Shown piece by piece: positions 23,100-33,441 of a stretch of 64,000 bases of DNA. Origin of the DNA: Symsagittifera roscoffensis (Eukaryota; Xenacoelomorpha; Acoela; Convolutidae); NCBI RefSeq assembly GCF_963678635.1, contig NC_087065.1, positions 61,096,754 to 61,160,753 of the forward strand, read 5' to 3'. Position 1 is the stretch's first letter. Every line of letters begins with the position of its first letter. The notes under the pieces are model-generated. The model saw only the letters and a program-made list of their open reading frames with translations. It was not told where the DNA came from and made no database searches. Made by a program: the position numbers and the translations under genes.

Positions 23100-23645
23100 T
23101 ACTTGTTAGAAAGTGAACAGCAACTGTTTCGAAAACGCTGCTGCTGGAGCGTAGATAAATGAACATTCCAAGAGGTAGAGGTTGGGTGATAGTGGAAGCT
23201 CGTCGTCGACCTCCTTGCTGACATGTTAAGAGTTAAGAGTTGCCTCAGTATCAACTTCAATCGTAGCAAAAAGATCTCAAAGAATGTTCGTTTTATCATT
23301 GAAACGGGTCGCTCCCACACATCAAAAAGTCGAAGCGCAGACAGAAAATTTGAGTGCCTTCAACGATAGCATTTCACTTATTGTGTTTTTGTGAAGTCAG
23401 TTAATTCATAGTGTAGTTCTTTACGGACGCCGGCAAATTAAGTAGCGGTGTCGGAGATTAATAGCTTAGATATGTCTCTTGTTGCAATGCAACGTCAACT
23501 TGCCATTAAATAATCGGTCGTAGTAAGGTTCTGTGTTGATTCTAGGTGCACGGCATGCGTAGAGAGGCATTTGAAGACGCAAATATAGCTGTTTTCTGTT
23601 GTATCTTTCGTAGCCATGAAGAACGGCCCCTTTTAATCAATTCCT
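23100..23645 (-). pseudogene. Relic of a BEL/Pao integrase
   Basis: Read on the minus strand, frames that change by small shifts recover a retroviral-type integrase core. The first piece is GPFFMATKDTTENSYICVF then KCLSTHAVHLEST, the strand region around the first conserved acidic residues. A second block, LLISDTAT-FAGVRKEL, corresponds to the family SDNGTNFVG...ELK motif with the Asn-Gly lost. Then comes WERPVSMIKRT, matching GGLWE-xxVxxxKR with the catalytic Glu. Finally IEVDTEATLNS and VDDELPLSPNLYL match the IEAxLNSRPLT and DDPEPLTPxHLL segment of Pao/BEL elements. In-frame stops (after LMAS, and after DTAT) and at least two frameshifts make it non-functional. It is older and more decayed than the element at the right end of the window. 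Confidence 0.75.
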
Positions 23646-23984
23646 ATGTTTTGAACGAAAATGGATTATCAAGTGGATCATCGGAACGAGTTGACCGCAA
23701 CTCAACTATGAGGGGATGTCAGGCTCTGCCCTGGAACCTCCCGTGCAAAAAGCAACTATGAGTAGTGAGTGGTATTACTGGACAAAAAAAAACAAATGCT
23801 TTTTTTACAAATAGGTGATATTTTGTGAGTGTCTGCAGCATTAGTAATTCAACCAAAAAAATTTTTTAAAACTTTTTTTGTTTAGCGACTGAGCAATCTT
23901 TTTATATCAGGCATTGTTGATAAATTTTCGGCCTCTATATGCAAAATAATAGTCTAGAACACTTGTCTGGTTTTGTCATTACAG

Positions 23985-24196
23985 CATTAGTTGTCTGATT
24001 GACACCTGTCTGCACCTGTCAAAAACGTTGTACCCCAAGCGACTCATTACCGCAAAGACTGTGGTACAAGTGCGATAAGGGGTCCCATCAAAACATCAGG
24101 GTCTCTAGCGTAAATACAGCACCTCAAGGTTTTCTATATATTGCTTCAGTGATTTCCATCAAAGTATCAGATAAGTTAGCGAAAAAGAGGCAGAGG
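23985..24196 (+). other. Possible spliced exon, identity unknown
   Basis: A good acceptor (GGTTTTGTCATTACAG) and a perfect donor (CAGAG then GTAAGTTA at 24197) bracket 212 bp of locally higher GC. One frame stays open from about 24000 to the donor and would encode a cysteine-bearing basic segment (VCTCQKRC, WYKCDKG). No domain is recognised. It is also close to the BEL integrase relic on the other strand, so it may be chance or a non-coding exon. Confidence 0.25.
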
Positions 24197-24489
24197 TAAG
24201 TTACTTTTGACAAAAAACCTTGAAAACGACCCGTCGAGTTATCGATTTACTTAATTGCAGATTTTATTGCTGAGTTAGTTACTTAATTTGATTTGGGACC
24301 CTCTGTCACACCTGGTTTTTACACTGATCCCTCTGTCTGTCAATCTTGTGCCAAGACTGTGAATTCTTTAGCGCGGTTTTGAATGAAGAGGGTATAAAGA
24401 CGACTGTCTAAACCCAGGCAGCAGTGAACATTTTCTGATAACATAAAAGTTTTTGATAAGCAAATTTTATTTACAGCGATAACTAAAAA

Positions 24490-24595
24490 CTCCAGACAGT
24501 TTTCAAAGATCAACAGTGCAGAAAGTTCTTTCAAAATAGCCTTTGGGGTGTTTTAAAAGAGCTTGATAAAATCAATTTACAGCAATTATTCACAT
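24490..24595. repeat. Short dispersed repeat, partner at 27851-27958
   Basis: GACAGT(T/C)TTCAAAG(A)TCAA(C/A)AGTGCAGAAA then CAAAATAG(C/T)CT(T/G)TGGGGTGTTTTAA(A)AGAGCT(T/C)(G/A)ATAAAATC and TTATTCAC are shared with 27851-27958 in the same orientation, at roughly 80 percent identity by eye. Class unknown. Confidence 0.65.
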
Positions 24596-24633
24596 TTCGA
24601 GTTTATGCCAGTTTATCGATTGAGAATGGTTAG

Positions 24634-24929
24634 TCAAAAAAATAGATTATCCGGAGGGTGAGACTTCTGACTGTTCTGGGCGTGGTGAGCATTTTGAGGC
24701 TTTTCATCAATCATGTGCTCATTATTAACCAATTGCGCTACGTCAGTCATTTGTGGAGACGAGGTCGCTTGCGGCTGCTGAGTCTTGGGAACTCTGAGGA
24801 GACACAGAGTCAATTGGAGATCAACCGCGAGAGAGACTGACAGAACAAAGGATCCCCACATCAGTCCGGCGACCCAACCAACCTCGATTTCGGTCATCAG
24901 GCAATAGATCAGAAAACCGAGTTTGATGC
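24634..24929 (-). CDS. Multi-pass membrane protein, exon 3 (last)
   Basis: Terminal exon of the gene whose first exons are at 38774-38918 and 37555-37716. It follows the acceptor TTTTGCTGCCATTTCAG and starts with two bases that complete the codon split by the preceding donor, giving the junction KIH-C-IKLGF. It encodes about 98 residues: a hydrophobic stretch (GFLIYCLMT), a short polar turn (EIEVGW), a long membrane segment (VAGLMWGSFVLSVSLAV), then a hydrophilic tail rich in Gln, Asn, His and Ser ending HPPDNLFF and TGA. The reading frame is intact and GC content is well above the surroundings. A skipped phase-1 exon inside the 12.6-kb intron is not excluded, because only phase and splice consensus support the direct join. 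Confidence 0.75.
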
Positions 24930-25322
24930 CTGAAATGGCAGCAAAATTTATCATCCAAACTGTTCAACAATTTGTAGACCACTTTCAACATTTGTTTTCA
25001 AAATTTGACTTTTTCATTATTCCCATATCCAAAGATAAAATAAAATTTCACAGAATCAATTAGAAATCGGAGTCCAAAAACCTAACGCAGCCTAAATACC
25101 CTGTTCTTAAGTCTTCGCTCATTGTTTTTTTAGATCAGCTTCATTCTCTCTCAGGTTTCGAAACAGTACAGTCTAAAACTGCTAAAACTGTATTTCAAAA
25201 TTACAAAAGAAAACAGAAAATGTAATACAGAAAATCTAAATTGGCCCGCAGTGAATATTTATAGAAAAAAGTTTCAGACCTGTTGTAATTTGATATACTA
25301 ACAATTCGATTATTTAGTTTAA

Positions 25323-25780
25323 ACAAGACTGCTCGTATCAGGGCGAATCCCTGAATGTTCCGCCTGCCTTTTGAGGTCTATGGAGCAGACTTCAGTTTTC
25401 TTGTGAAAACTTCAGATTTTTGTGAAAATCATCCCCCACACGCCATATAAAGTACAAAGTGATAAGTATCGCTCCTATTAACAAATCAATTATGGCATAT
25501 AAGCTTCCATGAACCAATTTGGAACTATTTTCTAAATGTGCAAAATTATAATATCGCGCGTTAATTTTCCCAAATTGGCCAGAATGATAATCTTTAAACC
25601 CACATAACTTTACAAAAAATGATCACAGGTGAAATATATTTTTTTCAGTTTTAAGCTCAGGACAACAATACCTTATGAATCATAAGATAAATCCGTCAAA
25701 AATGGCTACTTACAAAGTCGAAATTTGTCTGAATAAAAAAAACCCACCCCGAGCACTAACAGTACCAAAGTCGAAACAAT
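25323..25780 (-). mobile_element. Helentron-like (HINE) element, copy F
   Basis: The plus strand begins AAACAAGACTGCTCGTATCAGGGCGAATCCCTGAATGTTCCGCCTGCC and ends AAAGTCGAAACAATAA. Both boxes carry single changes (GTTCCGCCT, AGTCGAAAC). The GCGCGATATTATAATT part of the core palindrome is half lost. Located inside the long intron. Confidence 0.75.
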
Positions 25781-25957
25781 AAGCGATTATAATGCATTTT
25801 GTTTTGTAAAAGTTTTATCTGCATTATTATATCATCCTTACGAAACAATTCAAAACTGTTTGATCTATATCAAACTTCATGCATACTAAATACAAACCGT
25901 GTACAGATTACATACAAAATAAAAACAAATTATCTGGTTACGTAGCAGTATTCAGAC

Positions 25958-26134
25958 AACCGCGAATTCATACTCTTCAGTAAGCAGACAAACACTTAAT
26001 TAACCAATCAGAATTGAGACGAAGAAAAAATTAATGAATTTTAATTACTTAATTCGTACATTTGCTTTCTCTTCTCAATTCTGATTGGTTAATATAGTAC
26101 TTATTTGCTTGCTGATGAGTATGAATACGCGGTT
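25958..26134. repeat. Long imperfect hairpin
   Basis: The left arm, 25958-26031 (AACCGCGAATTCATACTCTTCAG through TTAACCAATCAGAATTGAGACGAAGAA), is the inverted match of the right arm, 26070-26134 (TTCTCTTCTCAATTCTGATTGGTTAA through GATGAGTATGAATACGCGGTT). The loop is about 40 bp. The innermost 24 bp of the stem are almost perfect. In the second duplicated unit the left arm is cut at CTTCAGTAAGC, so only about 50 bp pair there. Confidence 0.8.
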
Positions 26135-27793
26135 CTCTAAAAACTTAAATCACTCAAGATTATCTACAAATTATCTACAATTTAAAAAATGATCATTTTA
26201 AACTTGTATACAGATTATATACAGATTAAATATAGATTACAAACAGATTTTCTTATACTCGCCAATCAGATCATATGAGCATATTGAACAAAATATATAA
26301 GGTACTTTTTTCATTGAATTTTATGAACTGATATTTGATCTGTTAAAAAAATAATTCAGTATTGTAGAAACAATTTGCAGAAAAACTAATTGCTCGTTAT
26401 TAATTTTTCTAAATTTTTGTTGATTTTTTTTCTACAAAATTGTGCTGAAAAATTTGATCTTTTAAATGACATTTCAAAAAATTTTGCACTAATTTTTTTT
26501 TTACCGCGGGAACCATTAGGTTACAAAATCTTAGAGTAAACTCATAAAAATTGTGGTTTGGGTTTGCGGTAAATAGTTTTCTCAAGTGAGTTCATCTCTC
26601 TATAACACTGAGGAAAGTTTTTCCTGATTACAATTTTTTGTTAAACTTGTGAAAAGAAATCATGAATTAAAGCTCTGATGGGTCAAAATTGAAACTGTTA
26701 CAACCCCTATAAATTTTGGGCAATATTAACAATTTTATACAAGTGTTAAACAGATTATCTACTGACTATATACAGGTTTTATTAAAGAGAATTTAATACT
26801 GACTATCAGCTGATTATCTACAGATTTTATACAGGTTTTATGGAGTGGAAAGCAAGGAGTTTAAACGATGACGCAAGCAGACTGAAGGGAGTTTAAAGTC
26901 TTCAGTAAGCAGACAAACACTTAATTAACCAATCAGAATTGAGACGAAGAAAAAATTAATGAATTTTAATTACTTAATTCGTACATTTGCTTTCTCTTCT
27001 CAATTCTGATTGGTTAATATAGTGCTTATTTGCTTGCTGATGAGTATGAATACGCGGTTCTCTAAAAACTTAAATCACTCAAGATTATCTACAAATTATC
27101 TACAATTTAAAAAATGATCATTTTAAACTTGTATACAGATTATATACAGATTAAATACAGATTACAAACAGATTTTCTCATACTCGCCAATCAGATCATA
27201 TGAGCATATTGAAAAAAATTTATAAGGTACTTTTTTCATTGAATTTTATGAACTGATATTTGATCTGTTAAAAAAATTTCAGTATTGTAGAAACAATTTG
27301 CAGAAAAACTAATTGCTCGTTATTAATTTTTCTAAATTTTTGTTGATTTTTTTTTCTACAAAATTGTGCTGAAAAATTTGATCTTTTAAATGACATTTCA
27401 AAAAATTTTGCACTAAATTTTTTTTACCGCGGGAACCATTAGGTTACAAAATCTTAGAGTAAACTCATAAAAATTGTGGTTTGCGGTAAATAGTTTTCTC
27501 AAGTGAGTTCATCTCTCTATAACACTGAGGAAAGTTTTTCCTGATTACAATTTTTTGTTAAACTTGTGAAAAGAAATCATGAATTAAAGCTCTGATGGGT
27601 CAAAATTGAAACTGTTACAACCCCTATAAATTTTGGGCAATATTAACAATTTTATACAAGTGTTATACAGATTATCTACTGACTATATACAGGTTTTATT
27701 AAAGAGAATTTAATACTGACTATCAGCTGATTATCTACAGATTTTATACAGGTTTTATGGAGTGGAAAGCAAGGAGTTTAAACGATGACGCAG
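25975..27793. repeat. Tandem duplication, unit about 0.92 kb
   Basis: 25975-26875 and 26900-27792 are nearly identical, differing by a few substitutions and small indels (for example TTTGGGTTTGCGG versus TTTGCGG). Each unit contains the hairpin or its remainder and clusters of an 11-bp degenerate motif (TATACAGATTA, ACAGGTTTTAT). Both units end GAGTGGAAAGCAAGGAGTTTAAACGATGACGCA. The junction sequence GCAGACTGAAGGGAGTTTAAAGT separates them. Non-coding and located inside the long intron. Confidence 0.9.
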
Positions 27794-27850
27794 AAGAAAA
27801 GCAAGCGTGGCTGAAAATCCCGTCATCGTAAGATCTCAGGTAACTTTAAA

Positions 27851-27958
27851 TTTCCGACAGTCTTCAAAAGTCAAAAGTGCAGAAAACCTTCTCAAAATAG
27901 TCTGTGGGGTGTTTTAAGAGAGCTCAATAAAATCTAATTGGCTTAGCTATTATTCACT
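27851..27958. repeat. Short dispersed repeat, partner at 24490-24595
   Basis: Same orientation and about 106 bp alignable with the copy downstream of exon 3. It contains GTCTGTGGGGTGTTTTAAGAGAGCTC. Confidence 0.65.
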
Positions 27959-28399
27959 AAAACTGAGTTTGTCTTGAAAATTTCGCCCTCGAGAAAATCC
28001 TAGATCCACCCATGGTAGACGAAGAAGCAGATTTTTTTTTGTAAAAATTGTCTGCTCACAATGACCAGTTTTATAGCACAAAATCCACAAAAAACAACGG
28101 AAGTTTTTTTGCAAACGAATGAACGACCAACTTTTCGAGAAAAGGAACGAGAAAAAAATATTTTTCTTCATTTTCAATCCAATATTATTGCTAACGACTA
28201 TCGTAAGGAGGGAGAGTACATCAGAAAGAGCCCGACTGTCTTTTCCCGAAGAGCCCAAAATAAAAAACATTAGTTTAAAAAACTAGTTCTTTTAAATAGA
28301 AGCGTTTCATTACAAGGTATCTTATTTTTTTTTCAAAGTAAATTTTTGAGCTTATAAGGCGCACAAGCTTTATTACATGGAATCTCAAGAATATGTTGC

Positions 28400-28760
28400 G
28401 CAATCCGTGAGCAAATGTCTGAATCCGTATCTTCGTTTGGTTTGTGATCTGTTTTGTATCTAATCTTGTTAAACCACGGATTCGGTGAATTTGCTTGTGC
28501 AATGTTTGGTCACCAAATCCTCAAAAACTGGCAAAATTTGGTCATGGTTTCCGTTGTGGCTTTGGTTTTGTTCAATATTTTAGTGGTTTCTATGTTTTCT
28601 AAGTTTGATTATTAAATCCGCAGTCAACATTAACTTCAAACAGTTCAGCTGCTGTTACGGATTCCGTGACAGCAAATTCGAGATCTAAAACTAGCAAATC
28701 TGCAAATTCTCAAATGACACAACTAGATCTCGTAACATTCCATTTGTGCAAGTGTTTCCT
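28400..28760. repeat. R3 minisatellite-like fragment
   Basis: GAATCCGTGA, GAATCCGTAT, GGATTCGGTGAATT, GGATTCCGTGACAGC and related units are scattered here. It is weaker and more diverged than the arrays at 36-37 and 47.7 kb. Confidence 0.35.
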
Positions 28761-28967
28761 GCAAATAAAAGAATTGTAATATATATGCAAAGTACGAAAA
28801 TTTTTGAAATTTTATTGACCACGCGCAAAAATGTTTATACCAAATCGGTTTTTGGTCACAAGTTTAATCAGAAAATGAAAGCTGTTGTGGAACAGCAAAT
28901 TTTGTTGCGAAGAAACTATTTTGAAAATCGATTTGTTCAATCCTGGAGTTGATAGTTTAGCTGTGGT

Positions 28968-29343
28968 CAGGGGCGGATCTAGGATTTTCTCGAGGAGGGG
29001 GAAAGGGGTATGGATTTTCAAAAAATTTCGAAAATTTTGTCGAAATTTTTTAGCTCCCCTAAATCACTATATAGACCCTATTTTGACCAAATTCTCTGGG
29101 CCGCAGGCAAATTTTTGAAAAAACAGACCAAAAAACGCGTTTTTAGACACTTTTTGAAAAATTTTGACCAAAAAATTTGCGTTTTTTCGGCGCGCGCTCG
29201 CTCCTCAAAATTAGTATGAGTTTGGCGCCAAAGGCGCTTTCAGAAAAAGTTTAGGGTTTTAGAGTCAGTCAAAATTGGATATCTCAAAATAGCACAAAGG
29301 GGGTCGGCAGGGGGTCCGCCCCATCCCCATAAACCCACTGGTG
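28968..29343 (+). mobile_element. hAT-type MITE, copy 2
   Basis: 376 bp from CAGGGGCGGATCTAGGATTTTCTCGAGGAGGGGG to CCGCCCCATCCCCATAAACCCACTGGTG. It is flanked by GCTGTGGT and GCTGTAGT (7 of 8, an 8-bp target-site duplication). The interior shares CGTTTTTAGACACTTTTTG, TTTTTTCGGCGCGCG and TTGGCGCCAAAGGCGC with copies 1, 3 and 4. Part of it is repeated in the neighbouring segmental duplication. Confidence 0.85.
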
Positions 29344-30775
29344 GCTGTAGTCATCAAACTTCATGTAACCTTCAACTTTTTAACTAGCCAGTTTTGACGG
29401 ATTTTTATCTCATCCAAAAGTTTTTGTTGTCTTTAGCTCAAATTTGTAAAAATATATATTTCACCTGTGATAATTTTTGTTCAGTTATGGGAATTTTAAG
29501 ACTACCATTTTAGCCTATTTGGGACAATTAACGCACGATATATTTTGCGCTATTAGCGAGTAAGCGGAGATTCAATTGGTTGAAGGAAGCTTACTTGCTA
29601 TTGATTTGTTACTAGGAGCGAAATCTATCACTTTGTATTGTTAATGATGTGTAGGGGAATGGTTTTTTTTTTTCAAAAAACCTGAATTTTTAATATACAT
29701 TTTTATCAATTTTTAAAAAATTTTCTAATGTTATTACTGATCCATAGACCATAAAAGGCAGTCGAAACATTCAGGGTTTCGTCCTGATGCAAAAAGTCTT
29801 GTTGTTCTGACTTCCGTAACGAAAGAAACGGAATGTTTGTGCTCGGTTGACTTTTCAACTAGCCATTTTTGCCGGATTTTGATCTCATTCAAATGTTCTT
29901 GTTGTCTTGAGCTAAAATTTTAAAAATAAACATTTCACCTGTGATCACTTTTTGTTAAATTATGTGAATTTGAAGATTGCCATATTCTCTGGGCCGCAGG
30001 CAAATTTTTGAAAAAACAGACCAAAAAACGCGTTTTTAGACACTTTTTGAAAAATTTTGACCAAAAAATTTGCGTTTTTTCGGCGCGCGCTCGCTCCTCA
30101 AAATTAGTATGAGTTTGGCGCCAAAGGCGCTTTCAGAAAAAGTTTAGGGTTTTAGAGTCAGTCAAAATTGGATATCTCAAAATAGCACAAAGGGGGTCGG
30201 CAGGGGGTCGGCAGTTTTTGTTGTCTTTAGCTCAAATTTGTAAAAATATATATTTCACCTGTGATAATTTTTGTTCAGTTATGGGAATTTTAAGACTACC
30301 ATTTTAGCCTATTTGGGACAATTAACGCACGATATATTTTGCGCTATTAGCGAGTAAGCGGAGATTCAATTGGTTGAAGGAAGCTTACTTGCTATTGATT
30401 TGTTACTAGGAGCGAAATCTATCACTTTGTATTGTTAATGATGTGTAGGGGAATGGTTTTTTTTTCAAAAAACCCGAATTTTTAATATACATTTTTATCA
30501 ATTTTTAAAAAATTTTCTAATGTTATTACTGATCCATAGACCATAAAAGGCAGTCGAAACATTCAGGGTTTCGTCCTGATGCAAAAAGTCTTGTTTTTCT
30601 GACTTCCGTAACGAAAGAAACGGAATGTTTGTGCTCGGTTGACTTTTCAACTAGCCATTTTTGCCGGATTTTGATCTCATTCAAATGTTCTTGTTGTCTT
30701 GAGCTAAAATTTTAAAAATAAACATTTCACCTGTGATCACTTTTTGTTAAATTATGTGAATTTGAAGATTGCCAT
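29091..30775. repeat. Local tandem duplication carrying hAT MITE and Helentron-like sequence
   Basis: The segment starting ATTCTCTGGGCCGCAGG occurs at 29091 and again at 29983. Both copies run through the right half of the hAT MITE, a 5-prime-truncated Helentron-like copy and the first part of another. The second unit lacks about 98 bp (CCGCCCCATCC to CATCCAAA) between GGCAGGGGGTC and AGTTTTTGTTG. Otherwise the copies are almost identical, so the event is recent compared with the elements it copied. Confidence 0.9.
29373..29804 (+). mobile_element. Helentron-like (HINE) fragment G, repeated at 30212-30595
   Basis: Alignable to the core from TTTTTAACTAGCCAGTTTTGACGG to the hairpin end CAGTCGAAACATTCAGGGTTTCGTCCTGATGCAAAAAGTCTTG. 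The 5-prime box is missing. The end hairpin has compensating-looking changes (CAGGGTTTCGTCCTG). The duplicate at 30212-30595 starts later because of the 98-bp loss. Confidence 0.65.
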
Positions 30776-31012
30776 TTTTGCCAATTTGGGACAATTAACG
30801 CGCGATTTTGTCGCCCTATCAACGCGTAAGCGGAGATTTAATCGGTCTTTGAAATCGATCCAAATTGGTTGAAGGAAGCTTATTTGCCATATTTGATATG
30901 TTACTAGGAGTGACATTTATCACTTTGTGTTTTTCATGACGTGTTGGGTCAATTTTCATGTTATTTTTGCTCCATAGTTTTTAAAATCTTCACCTTGATA
31001 TGAGCAGTCTTA
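30596..31012 (+). mobile_element. Helentron-like (HINE) copy H (the first part also at 29805-29982)
   Basis: Begins TTTCTGACTTCCGTAACGAAAGAAACGG and continues through ACGCGCGATTTTGTCGCCCTATCAACGCG to a worn terminus, CTCCATAGTTTTTAAAATCTTCACCTTGATATGAGCAGTCTTAG. The CTTCCGTAACGAAAG hairpin at the left end replaces the CTTTCGATACGAAAG of other copies. Confidence 0.65.
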
Positions 31013-31849
31013 GCTTTTTGCTGCCACTGAAAAAAACTAGACAAAAGGGCTCATCATGAGATGCTAGAATTCACAAAACGTTCTAATTGTTTTGGCTGCC
31101 ACATTTCCTGAAACAACGTTTTTTGGCCAAATGTTAGCGCTGCCCTAAGAATTAAAATAAAAATTGTTTTTGTTTTGAAAAATTTGACAAAATTCAAAAA
31201 GCTTTTTCTTTTGTTTTGAAACAATACACAAAAACAGCATAAACAAAAAGTATTGCTTCCAATTATGCCCATTCATTTTTGAAGGTTTTTTGAGCCAGAA
31301 CAGATAGTAGCATTCTCAGCAATTGCAAACATCTCTGCCTTTAAAATCTCAAAATGGCCAAAAGCTAGCAGTTTTTGACCTCCATAAAGTTAGAACTTTA
31401 ATTACATCTGAAGAATCTCTTTCATTTAGAGCGCAGCGTATCAATACCTTACTTACGAAAAAATTTATGTACTTTTTTGGACGCTTATAGTCCTAGTACA
31501 CGGCCATGCTAATAGCCCGACCCTCGCAGAACTTTTCACAAAGCACAACTGAAGCTCATAAAATAGAGTGCAGCGTTTCAGATCTTTCTGGGTCAACCAG
31601 ATGACTCACCTTCCCAATAAATGTGTTCTTAATTAGTTCTTTCTAGCATTCTGATTTTGGAATGATAGTTTGTTTTTTACCCAAAACTAATTGTTTTCAG
31701 TTGACGTCCGCTATTAAATATACCAGAAGAAAGATCCAATATTTTAAGATTTTAGTTTTTTGTATTTTTACCCGCATTCTCGACGAAACAAAAAAAGATA
31801 TCGAAGGGATCACGCTCTGATACGAGCAAAAACATGTTCTTTGAAAAGC
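31013..31849. other. Intronic AT-rich DNA, nothing recognised
   Basis: No repeat family member or coding exon apart from a CTCTGATACGAGCAAAAAC string near 31815 that resembles the HINE tail. Confidence 0.4.
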
Positions 31850-32875
31850 AGAACAAAAGCAAATAACTGTCTCTCTTTTTGCAATGTATGGGACAACATA
31901 ACTTGAAACTACTAACTCTTTTTAACAATACTGATCACATGAGAGCAAGAAGGCATAATCGCAGCGTATAATGAAAGTTTACAATCTATTCAAAATGGTA
32001 TTTCTCTTTTTGCAACTATCGGACTATATAACTTGAGACTGCAGTCTTTTTTAAACGATACTGATCGCATGAGAGCAAGAACGCCTAAACGCAGCGCATA
32101 ATGAAAATCTACAATCTATTCAAAATGGTATTTCTCTTTTTGCAACTATCGGACTATATAACTTGAGACTGCTGTCTTTTTTAAACAATACTGATCGCAT
32201 GAGAGCAAGAACGCCTAAACGCAGCGCATAATGAAAATCTACAATCTATTCAAAATGGTATTTCTCTTTTTGCAACTTATCGGACTATATAACTTGAGAC
32301 TGCAGTCTTTTTTAAACAAAACTGATCGCATGGGAGCAAGAATGCGTAAGCGCAGCGCATACTGAAAATTTACAATCTATTCAAAATGTTAGTTCTCTTT
32401 TTGCAACTATCGGACTATATAACTTGAGACTGCAGTCTTTTTTAAACAATACTGATCGCATGAGAGCAAGAACGCCTAAACGCAGCGCATAATGAAAATT
32501 TACAATCTATTCAAAATGGTATTTCTCTTTTTGCAACTTATCGGACTATATAACTTGAGACTGCAGTCTTTTTTTAACAAAACTGATCGCATGGGAGCAA
32601 GAATGCGTAAGCGCAGCGCATACTGAAAATTTACAATCTATTCAGTATGGTATTTCTTTTTTTTGCAATTTATCGGACTATATAACATGAGACTGCAGTC
32701 TTTTTTAAACAATTCTGAGCGCATGAGAGCAAGAAAGTCTCAACGCAGCGCATAAAATAATCTACAATCTGTTCGAAATGATACCTAGTTTTGCGATTTG
32801 TGGAACACTCTGATAAGACAGCAGTTGTTTCGTAACAATACTGATCGCACGAGAGCAAGAAGGACTCATCATTTA
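31850..32875. repeat. 130-bp satellite array, eight units, with 261-bp dimer pattern
   Basis: CTGATC(G/A)CA(T/C)G(A/G)GAGCAAGAA starts units near 31931, 32061, 32191, 32322, 32452, 32583, 32715 and 32841, a spacing of 126-132 bp. Each unit reads on through CGCAGCGCATAATGAAAATCTACAATCTATTCAAAATGGTATTTCTCTTTTTGCAACTATCGGACTATATAACTTGAGACTGCAGTCTTTTTTAAACAA. The units at 32322 and 32583 share private variants (CATGGGAGCAAGAATGCGTAAGCG, CATACTG), so two-unit blocks of about 261 bp were duplicated. Edge units are the most diverged. Confidence 0.95.
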
Positions 32876-32919
32876 TTTGAGGTCAATTAACAAAGCATCA
32901 AAGCTTATTCTTATCTTTT

Positions 32920-33441
32920 TTGTTCCGACTTTCGATACGAAAGTAACGGAATATTTGTGCTGGGGGTGGGTTTTTTTTCTTCAGACAAATTTCGACTTTT
33001 TGACTAGCCATTTTTGACGGAATTTTTTTTATATCATTCGAAAGGTATTGTTGTCTTGGTTTTGAATTTGAAAAGATATTTTACCTGTGATTATTTTTCG
33101 TAAAGTTATGGGGGTTTAAAGATTGCCATTTTGGCCAATTTGCGACAATTAACGCGCGATAAATTTTGCGCTATTAACGCGTAAGCGAGATTAAATCAGT
33201 CTTGGAAATCGTTCCAAATTGGTTTAAGGAAGCTTATATGTCATAATTGATTTGTTAATAGGCGCAAAATTTATCCCTTTGTACTTAATATGACGTGTGG
33301 GGGGATGTTTTTACATAAAATCTCAAATTTTTTCATTTTTTTTTAAATTTCTTTGAAATTTTTCATCTTGTTAATGCTCCATAGACCTTAAAAGGCAGTC
33401 GGAACTTTCAGGGCTTCGCCCTGATACAAGCAGTCTTGTTT
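32920..33441 (+). mobile_element. Helentron-like (HINE) element, copy I, full length
   Basis: 522 bp. Starts TTGTTCCGACTTTCGATACGAAAGTAACGG and ends GGCAGTCGGAACTTTCAGGGCTTCGCCCTGATACAAGCAGTCTTGTTTT. Both 9-bp boxes and both hairpins are intact, and T runs lie at each edge. This is the best reference copy of the family in the window. It follows the 130-bp satellite directly. Confidence 0.85.

Noticed and set aside
31850-32875. CRISPR array
   Set aside because: The repeated unit is 130 bp with no spacer variation, in eukaryotic intronic sequence.
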